From positions 1 to 5,960 of the forward strand of contig DATBIM010000134.1 in the NCBI GenBank assembly GCA_036556905.1: a stretch of 5,960 nucleotides of DNA, read 5' to 3'. Each line of letters begins with the position of its first letter. The first letter of the stretch is position 1. A program made the position numbers and the translations under genes. The notes beneath the pieces were generated by a model. The model saw nothing but the letters and a program-made list of their open reading frames with translations. It had not been told where the DNA came from and did not search any database. Below are positions 1 through 4,830 of the stretch, piece after piece. This stretch comes from 40CM-4-69-5 sp036556905 (GTDB lineage Bacteria; Methylomirabilota; Methylomirabilia; Rokubacteriales; CSP1-6).

Positions 1-645
1 CCCGGTGACCCGGTTCACCCGCGTCTGCAGTCGCACCACGTGAGCGGCGCGGGCGAAGGCGGCCTGGGTGGCGAGGGCGTCGCCGGCCTCGGAGTCCACG
101 CACACGTTGGACTTCGACTCCTCCCAGATCAGCGGCGCGCCGGCGGCGGCCGCATCCACGCTGGCGACGACCGCGGCCAGCGGCTCGTAGTCCACGGCGA
201 CGCGCTCGACGCCGTCCCGCGCCGCCGCCGGGGTTTCCGCGATCACCATGGCCACGGCCTCGCCCACGAAGCGGGCGCGATCGGTGGGCAGCGGCTGGTG
301 GGGGGACAGGAAGAATGCCGAGCCATCGCGACTGCGGAGCGGGACCTCGTGCGGATTCGTGGGAACCGGGCGGTGCGGGATGGGACCCAGGCCGTCGGCC
401 GCGGCATCGGCGCCGGTCAGGACCGCAAGCACGCCGGCCACCTTGGCGGCGCCGGCTCCGTCGATGCTTCGGAGGCGGGCGTGGGCGTGGGGCGAGCGGA
501 CGAAGCACGCATAGGCCTGGCCGGGGAGCGCGACATCGTCGCTGTAGCAGCCCCGCCCGGTCACCAGACGGGCGTCCTCCTGTCGGCGAACCGGCTTGCC
601 GAAACCCTGGCGCGCGGCGCGGGTGCGAGAGCTCAGGAAGGACAC
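1..645 (-). CDS. Xanthine/CO dehydrogenase-family molybdopterin-binding (large) subunit, N-terminal part
   Basis: The gene runs off the left edge, leaving 215 codons. Translating the minus strand gives an uninterrupted frame typical of the N-terminal domain (aldehyde oxidase/xanthine dehydrogenase a/b hammerhead) of molybdenum hydroxylase large subunits. Visible blocks are GKPVRRQEDARLVTGRG (residues 16-32), VRSPHAHAR (49-57), VLAVLTGAD (72-80) and DRARFVGEAVAMVIAE (122-137), followed by VDYEPLAAV. Family members hydroxylate purines, aldehydes, CO or aromatic N-heterocycles with a Mo-pterin cofactor, usually with separate FAD and 2Fe-2S subunits; these are not in view. The cofactor and active-site residues lie beyond the edge, so the substrate cannot be assigned. 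I chose the GTG at 645 because it sits just before the conserved block and has a weak GGGG six bases upstream; an in-frame GTG at 672 is the alternative. The gene diverges from the HD-domain gene. Confidence 0.88.
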   Translation of the reverse strand, partial: MSFLSSRTRAARQGFGKPVRRQEDARLVTGRGCYSDDVALPGQAYACFVRSPHAHARLRSIDGAGAAKVAGVLAVLTGADAAADGLGPIPHRPVPTNPHEVPLRSRDGSAFFLSPHQPLPTDRARFVGEAVAMVIAETPAAARDGVERVAVDYEPLAAVVASVDAAAAGAPLIWEESKSNVCVDSEAGDALATQAAFARAAHVVRLQTRVNRVTG

Positions 646-704
646 GGTGGACCCCGGCCCCGTAGATCGCACATCGCCCCCGGCTTGTCCAGCCCGTGCT
701 CCGC

Positions 705-734
705 TTGACAGTCGATGGCCTGGCGACCGATCAT
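705..734 (+). promoter_or_regulatory. Candidate sigma-70-type promoter of the HD-SBP operon
   Basis: A perfect TTGACA (705-710) is followed after 18 bases by GATCAT (729-734), which matches four of six bases of TATAAT. It lies in the short divergent gap just upstream of the HD-domain gene, where a promoter is needed. If used, transcription would begin near 741, directly at the ATG at 742, implying a leaderless or nearly leaderless message. It rests on one good hexamer and one weak one, so it is a suggestion only. Confidence 0.3.
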
Positions 735-741
735 CCAGGGC

Positions 742-1482
742 ATGAACACACTGGAGCAGGCCGAGGCCCTCGAGCGAGCGATGATCCAGGAGCTGGATCA
801 CTTGATCGTCATGAAGTCGGTGATCTACACCTCGGGGGAGCGGGACCCCCGGCGTCCCATCCAGCGGCCCCCGAGCAACGGCAAGCGGTACCTGATGGGC
901 CACGATCCCCGCCTGCCCCGCATGCCCGACCGGCCGACCCTGTTCGATTTCTTCACGCACCGCTTCGGCCCCGCCAACCACCTGCTGCAGAGCGCGCGGC
1001 TGGCCCAGAAGAACGGCGTGGAGGAGAAGATCGTGCTGGCCTGTTTGCTGCACGACGTCGCCAACATCGGCTTCATCCGGGGCGACCACGGCTACTGGGG
1101 CGCCCAGCTCGTCGCGCCCTACGTCGACGAAGAGGTGAGCTGGGCCATCCGGTACCACCAGGCCCTGCGGTTCTATCCCGACGAGTCGGTCGGCTACACA
1201 TACCCCGAGTCGTACATCAAGCTCTTCGGACCGGACTATAAGCCCGAGCCGTACATCGAGCGCGACTACCGCTACGCGCGCGATCACAAGTGGTACATGA
1301 GCGCGCGCCTGATCTGCGTGAACGACCTCTACGCGTTCGATCCCAACGTGCAGGTGGAGCTCGAGGAATTCACGGACGTCGTGGGACGCCACTTCAAGCA
1401 GCCCAAAGAAGGGCTGGGCTTCGACGCCAGTCCGTCGGCGCACATGTGGCGTACCATCATGTGGCCGACGAAGTACCTGTAG
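742..1482 (+). CDS. HD-domain metalloprotein (phosphohydrolase or PhnZ-like di-iron oxygenase)
   Basis: A cytoplasmic protein of 246 residues (counted from the ATG at 742) with no signal peptide or membrane segment. The HD signature is clear: H80 in the NHLLQSARLA helix, H104-D105 in LACLLHDVAN, H116 in DHGYWGA, H139 in IRYHQALRFY and D195 in CVNDLYAF. From memory of the PhnZ ligands (H34, H58, D59, H80, H104, D161), the H80-H104, H116-H139 and H139-D195 spacings (24, 23, 56) match nearly exactly; H104-H116 is shorter by about ten. R143 lies four residues after H139, where PhnZ has a substrate-binding lysine. This points to a dinuclear metal site, so either an oxygenase or a hydrolase is possible; substrate unknown. 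An in-frame ATG at 715 would add nine residues; neither start has a clear ribosome-binding site, and 742 was preferred because MNTLEQAE begins a plausible helix. It is probably co-transcribed with the binding-protein gene 40 bp downstream. Confidence 0.85.
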   Translation: MNTLEQAEALERAMIQELDHLIVMKSVIYTSGERDPRRPIQRPPSNGKRYLMGHDPRLPRMPDRPTLFDFFTHRFGPANHLLQSARLAQKNGVEEKIVLACLLHDVANIGFIRGDHGYWGAQLVAPYVDEEVSWAIRYHQALRFYPDESVGYTYPESYIKLFGPDYKPEPYIERDYRYARDHKWYMSARLICVNDLYAFDPNVQVELEEFTDVVGRHFKQPKEGLGFDASPSAHMWRTIMWPTKYL

Positions 1483-1508
1483 ACCAGCGCCCCGCGATCG
1501 GTGCGGGG

Positions 1509-1514
1509 AGGAGG
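1509..1514 (+). promoter_or_regulatory. Ribosome-binding site for the substrate-binding protein
   Basis: AGGAGG, inside the purine run 1505-1514, stands eight bases before the ATG at 1523. It is the strongest Shine-Dalgarno site in the window and fixes that start. It suggests the binding protein is translated more strongly than the HD gene before it. Confidence 0.8.
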
Positions 1515-1522
1515 CTGTCGCG

Positions 1523-3052
1523 ATGACCCGCACCGCTCGACTGCTCGTCGCCCTGGCCGCCGCGCTCCTGGCCGGGACCTCACCCGGGCTGGCCGCCCCC
1601 GAGGGCCAGATGACGTGGGCCATCCACTTCACGCTGGCCCCCAAGTGGCTGGATCCGGCCGAGACCGAGGCCTTGATCACGCCGTTCAAGGTCCTCTACC
1701 CGATCCACGACGCCATGGTGAAGCTGATGCCCGGTGGCATGCAGCCGAGCCTGGCCGAGTCGTGGACGATGAGCCCGAACGGCCTCGCCTACGACTTCGT
1801 CCTGCGCAGTGGCGTGAAGTTCCACAACGGCGAGCCGGTGACCACCGAGGATGTGAAGTTTTCCTTCGACCGCTACAAGGGCGCCGGGGCCAAGCTCCTC
1901 AAGGACCGGGTGAAGGACGTGCAGGTCCTCGACGCCCGGCGAATCCGCTTCGTGCTCAAGGAACCGTGGCCGGATTTCATGACGTTCTACGGGACCACGG
2001 CCACCGGCGCCGGCTGGATCGTCCCCCGGAAGTACGTGGAGAAGGTCGGCGACGAGGGCTTCAAGAAGGCTCCCGTCGGCGCCGGTCCCTATCGCTTCGT
2101 GAGCGCCAACCCGGGCGTGGACATGGTTCTGGAAGCCTTCGAGGGCTACTGGCGCAAGGCCCCCAGCGTCAAGCGTCTCGTCTTCCGCAACGTCCCCGAC
2201 GAGACGACCCGGGCGGCGGCGCTCAAGCGCGGCGAAGTCGATATCGCCTATTTCCTGAACGGCCCCATCGGCGAGGACATCCGGCGGACGCCGGGCCTCA
2301 AGCTCATGGCCGTCAGGACCAACGCGTCGTTCTTTCTCGACTTCCTCGATCAGTGGGACCCGAAATCACCCTGGCACGACCGGCGCGTGCGCCTGGCCGC
2401 CAGCCTGGCCGTCGACCGTAAGGTGATCAACGAGGCCGAGATGCTGGGCTTCGCCGGGCTCACCGGGAACATCGTTCCCCGGCACATGGAGTTCGCGCTC
2501 CCGATCGATCCCCATCCCTATGACCCCCAACGGGCCAAGCAGCTCCTCGCCGAGGCGGGATACCCGAACGGCTTCGACGCCGGCGACCTGACCCCGACCC
2601 CGCCCTACAACTCGATCGCGGAGGCGATCGGCAACTACTTCGGCGCGGTCGGCATTCGCACGCGGGTCCGGACGATGGAGCGCGCGACCTACCTCACGAA
2701 CTGGCGCGAGAAGAAGCTCCGCGGCGTCCTCTTCACGGCCCTGGGCGCCGGTGGCAACGCCGCCACCCGGATCGAGGCGCTGGCCACGCGAGGCGGGATG
2801 TACGCCTACGGCGTGCTCCCCGAGGTGGAGGACCTTTTCCAGCGACAGGCGCGCGAGCTCGACCGGAAGAAGCGTGAGGAGCAACTGCACCAGATCCAGA
2901 AGATCCTCCACGAGCGCGTGATCTTCGCGCCGATCTGGGAGAACGCGTTCATCCGGGGCGTCGGGCCCCGGGTGGAAGAGCCGGCGCTCAGCCTGATCCC
3001 CTCGTTTCCCTACTCGGCGCCGTACGAGGATCTCAGGCTGAAGCGGCCCTAG
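1523..3052 (+). CDS. Exported ABC transporter substrate-binding protein, family 5 (DppA/OppA type)
   Basis: A 509-residue periplasmic solute receptor, the usual length for extracellular solute-binding family 5 (SBP_bac_5). Residues 1-25 form a classic Sec signal peptide: basic start (MTRTAR), hydrophobic core LLVALAAALLAG and an Ala-rich cleavage region around GLAA. There is no lipobox cysteine, so a soluble periplasmic protein is expected. The family-5 signature is plain at about residues 76-120: SLAESWTMSPNG, then FVLRSGVKFHNGEPVTTEDVKFSFDR written here in parts as FVLRSGVKFHNGEP and TTEDVKFSFDR. The C-terminal lobe has AGYPNGF (near 345) and the late PIWENAFIRGV segment. Family members bind peptides, nickel chelates, opines or sugars; the ligand cannot be read from sequence. 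No permease or ATPase gene lies in the window, so its membrane partners must be elsewhere. It has a strong ribosome-binding site and lies 40 bp after the HD gene, suggesting one operon and perhaps a shared substrate. Confidence 0.93.
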   Translation: MTRTARLLVALAAALLAGTSPGLAAPEGQMTWAIHFTLAPKWLDPAETEALITPFKVLYPIHDAMVKLMPGGMQPSLAESWTMSPNGLAYDFVLRSGVKFHNGEPVTTEDVKFSFDRYKGAGAKLLKDRVKDVQVLDARRIRFVLKEPWPDFMTFYGTTATGAGWIVPRKYVEKVGDEGFKKAPVGAGPYRFVSANPGVDMVLEAFEGYWRKAPSVKRLVFRNVPDETTRAAALKRGEVDIAYFLNGPIGEDIRRTPGLKLMAVRTNASFFLDFLDQWDPKSPWHDRRVRLAASLAVDRKVINEAEMLGFAGLTGNIVPRHMEFALPIDPHPYDPQRAKQLLAEAGYPNGFDAGDLTPTPPYNSIAEAIGNYFGAVGIRTRVRTMERATYLTNWREKKLRGVLFTALGAGGNAATRIEALATRGGMYAYGVLPEVEDLFQRQARELDRKKREEQLHQIQKILHERVIFAPIWENAFIRGVGPRVEEPALSLIPSFPYSAPYEDLRLKRP

Positions 3053-3061
3053 CCGGCGGGC

Positions 3062-3078
3062 AGGGGCCTAGGGCCCCT
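3062..3078. terminator. GC-rich hairpin at the convergent gene junction, possible bidirectional terminator
   Basis: AGGGGCC (3062-3068) and GGCCCCT (3072-3078) form a perfect seven-base-pair stem around a three-base loop TAG. The hairpin lies just after the stop of the substrate-binding protein and overlaps the stop codon and last codons of the enolase-superfamily gene. No T-run follows on either strand, so it is not a canonical intrinsic terminator; it could pause polymerase or protect 3' ends, or reflect high GC alone. Confidence 0.35.
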
Positions 3079-4219
3079 CGTCGCGCGGGGTGGGGACGGC
3101 GCGGGCCGGGAGCTCCCGGCCGGCGTGGCGTCGCAGCGCGTCCTCCCGCAGCTCGATGCCCAGGCCGGGCGCCGTGGGCACCGACAGGAACCCCTGCTCG
3201 ACCCGGAACGGATTGACCGCGACATCCTCCCCGCGCGGCTCGAAGTTCACGAAGTACTCGGTGATCAGGAAGTTGGGGATGGCGGCCGACACCTGCAGCG
3301 TGGCGGCCAGGCCCACGGTGGTGCTGTTGTAGTTGTGGGGGGAGACGACCACGTGATAGGCCTCGGCCATGGCCGCGATGGCGCGGAGCTCCTCGATGCC
3401 GCCCACATTGCACACGTCGGGATTGAGGATGTCGGCAGCCCGGCGCTCGAGCACCTCACGGAACTCGTAGCGTGTATAGAGCTCCTCGCCGGTGACGATC
3501 GGCATCCGGATCTCGCGCCGGCACTCGACCAGGGCGCCCAGATCGCGGGCCGAGACGGGCTCCTCGTACCAGAACGGATCGAAGGGCTCGAGCAGGCGAG
3601 CAACCCGCACGGCGTGCATGGGTGCCAGCCGCCGATGCACCTCGATCAGGAGATCCACGGCCGGCCCCACCGCCTCCCGCACGGCGCGCACCGTGTCCAC
3701 CACCTGGCGCTCGGCGTCGCGTGAGATGTGCGTGCGCCAGGGCCCGGGGAACGGGTCGAACTTGAGCGCGCTGAAGCCCCGGGCCACCGTGGCCCGGGCC
3801 TTGGCCGCGTAGGCCTCCGGGGTCCGGGCCCCCGCATACCAGCCGTTGGCGTAGACGCGGATCCGCTCGCGGCAGGGCCCGCCCAGCAGGGTCACCACGG
3901 GCACGCCCAGGCGCTTGCCGGCCAGGTCCCAGAGCGCCTGCTCGATCCCGCTGACGGCGCTCCAGAAGTCCATGGCCCCGCGCTTGGCCGCGAAGTCGTG
4001 ATAGGCCCAGTGCGTGAAGTGGCGGATGTGGCCGGCGTCGCGCCCGACGAGGTAGCGCCCGAGCTCCCGCACGTGCGCCACGATCGACTGATCCCGATCG
4101 GTCTGGGTGTAGGCCTCGCCCCAGCCGTGCAGCCCGTCGGAGGTCTCGACCTTGACGAAGAGCCAGTTCTTGCCGTACCCCGAATCGACAATGAACGGAG
4201 TGACTGTCGTGACTTTCAT
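3068..4219 (-). CDS. Enolase-superfamily enzyme, mandelate racemase/muconate lactonizing type, sugar-acid dehydratase-like
   Basis: A complete protein of 383 residues, the normal length for the family. The N-terminal capping domain (about 1-115) contains KNWLFVKVETSDGLHGWGEA, typical of galactonate-dehydratase-like members, and GIEQALWDLAGKRLGVPV. The barrel carries the expected catalytic set: K153 in ALKFDPF (a K-x-D arrangement), E193 and H195 in LLIEVHRR, E219/E220 in FWYEEP, E245 in VTGEELY, D268 in NPDVCNVGG paired with H295 in SPHNYNST, and E321 in ITEYF. By family precedent E193, E219 (or E220) and E245 bind Mg2+ and D268-H295 acts as the base dyad, so the enzyme should be active. Dehydration of an aldonic or related sugar acid is most likely; racemase or epimerase activity is possible. 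The ATG at 4219 follows the stop of the methyltransferase gene by 14 bases, so the genes are likely co-transcribed despite no obvious functional link. Confidence 0.92.
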   Translation of the reverse strand: MKVTTVTPFIVDSGYGKNWLFVKVETSDGLHGWGEAYTQTDRDQSIVAHVRELGRYLVGRDAGHIRHFTHWAYHDFAAKRGAMDFWSAVSGIEQALWDLAGKRLGVPVVTLLGGPCRERIRVYANGWYAGARTPEAYAAKARATVARGFSALKFDPFPGPWRTHISRDAERQVVDTVRAVREAVGPAVDLLIEVHRRLAPMHAVRVARLLEPFDPFWYEEPVSARDLGALVECRREIRMPIVTGEELYTRYEFREVLERRAADILNPDVCNVGGIEELRAIAAMAEAYHVVVSPHNYNSTTVGLAATLQVSAAIPNFLITEYFVNFEPRGEDVAVNPFRVEQGFLSVPTAPGLGIELREDALRRHAGRELPARAVPTPRDEGP

Positions 4220-4230
4220 GAGCCGAGAGT

Positions 4231-4235
4231 ACCTC
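4231..4235 (-). promoter_or_regulatory. Probable ribosome-binding site of the enolase-superfamily gene
   Basis: Read on the minus strand, GAGGT overlaps the TGA stop of the preceding methyltransferase gene and stands 11 bases before the ATG at 4219. The spacing is slightly long. Its overlap with the upstream stop would allow ribosomes to reinitiate on the next gene. Confidence 0.5.
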
Positions 4236-4830
4236 AGAACGAGCCGATGAGGCGCTCGACATCCTCGCCGCGGCGCCCGAGCGGCGTCCCGCCGCGCTCC
4301 TCGAGCCAGGTTCCCACGGTGTAGTAGACCGTCTCCAGGGCGGGCAGCAGAATCCAGTCGTCGGCGGGAAAGCGCATGGCCACGAAGAAGCCCCAGATCG
4401 ACAGCACCGCGCCGACGTACTGGGGGTGGGCGAGCACCGAGAACGGGAAGTCCCGGCACCAGGGCACCTCGTAGCCCAGCCGGTCGCCGTAGAAGACTCC
4501 CACCGCCCCCAGCCGAAAGAACACGGCGACGTTCAGGACCTGGCCGATCAGGATCAACGCGCTGCCGATCCCCCATGCGAGGACGTTGTGCTCAGCCGGG
4601 CCCAGCGATCCATCGCCGTAGAGATAGCACCAGCCCACGAACACTGAGAACTGCACCGCCTTGAAGGCGCAGAAGAGCGTTCGCACGACAGCGACCGGTT
4701 CGCCGATACGGGCGATGGCCGGCCGCGCGCACCACCGGCGAAACGCCGCCGGCGCCCGCGCGATCCAGACGTAACAGGCACGCTCGACGCTCAGCGCGGC
4801 GGCCGCGATCAGGAGGAGCCCGAGGGTCAA
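4234..4830 (-). CDS. PEMT-like integral membrane phospholipid N-methyltransferase
   Basis: A 198-residue hydrophobic protein with about four to five membrane segments (near 2-18, 48-70, 85-105, 132-152, 157-175). The C-terminal half resembles eukaryotic phosphatidylethanolamine N-methyltransferase (human PEMT, 199 residues): FFRLGAVGVFYGDRLGY (104-120), FPFSVLAHPQYVGAVLSIWG (128-147) and TWLEERG (174-180) line up with FFALGFAGTFLGDYFG, FPFNILDNPMYWGS and LLYEEP. The acidic pair E177-E178 matches the S-adenosylmethionine-binding EE of PEMT; of the GxG motif only G96 appears kept, with L94 at the first glycine. The expected reaction is SAM-dependent N-methylation of an ethanolamine-type or other amino lipid; an isoprenylcysteine-type methyltransferase is the main alternative. 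The start is TTG at 4830, overlapping the upstream TGA as TTGA. The frame stays open further upstream, but I found no ATG or GTG between there and the overlap that would give a sensible N-terminus. Confidence 0.83.
   Translation of the reverse strand: MTLGLLLIAAAALSVERACYVWIARAPAAFRRWCARPAIARIGEPVAVVRTLFCAFKAVQFSVFVGWCYLYGDGSLGPAEHNVLAWGIGSALILIGQVLNVAVFFRLGAVGVFYGDRLGYEVPWCRDFPFSVLAHPQYVGAVLSIWGFFVAMRFPADDWILLPALETVYYTVGTWLEERGGTPLGRRGEDVERLIGSF
4827..4830 (-). other. TTGA start-stop overlap coupling two genes
   Basis: On the minus strand the TGA ending the aminotransferase-fusion gene (4829-4827) overlaps a TTG codon (4830-4828) that begins the PEMT-like frame. No Shine-Dalgarno sequence is visible just before it, so translation of the methyltransferase probably depends on ribosomes finishing the upstream gene, which would keep the two membrane proteins in step. 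Confidence 0.55.

Noticed and set aside
646..690. Minus-strand promoter for the molybdopterin-subunit gene (TGGACA with a downstream GATCTA)
   Set aside because: The -10-like hexamer matches only two of six bases, so it is not supported above chance.
40..708. Long plus-strand open frame of 222 codons rich in Gly, Arg and Ala
   Set aside because: It is antisense to the molybdopterin-subunit gene, whose conserved family motifs are unmistakable; the plus-strand product is low-complexity and resembles nothing.
2366..2911. Minus-strand open frame of 181 codons
   Set aside because: It lies wholly opposite the substrate-binding protein coding region and arises from high-GC third positions; no motif or ribosome-binding site.
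3125..3724. Plus-strand open frame of 199 codons
   Set aside because: Antisense to the enolase-superfamily gene with all catalytic motifs intact on the minus strand.
3728..4324. Plus-strand open frame of 198 codons crossing the junction of two minus-strand genes
   Set aside because: Compositional shadow of the enolase-superfamily gene; no recognisable domain.
4220..4576. N-terminal extension of the enolase-superfamily frame up to 4576
   Set aside because: The extension overlaps the PEMT-like gene, is out-of-frame Arg/Gly-rich sequence, and the family N-terminus MKVTTVTPFIVDSG begins exactly at the ATG at 4219.
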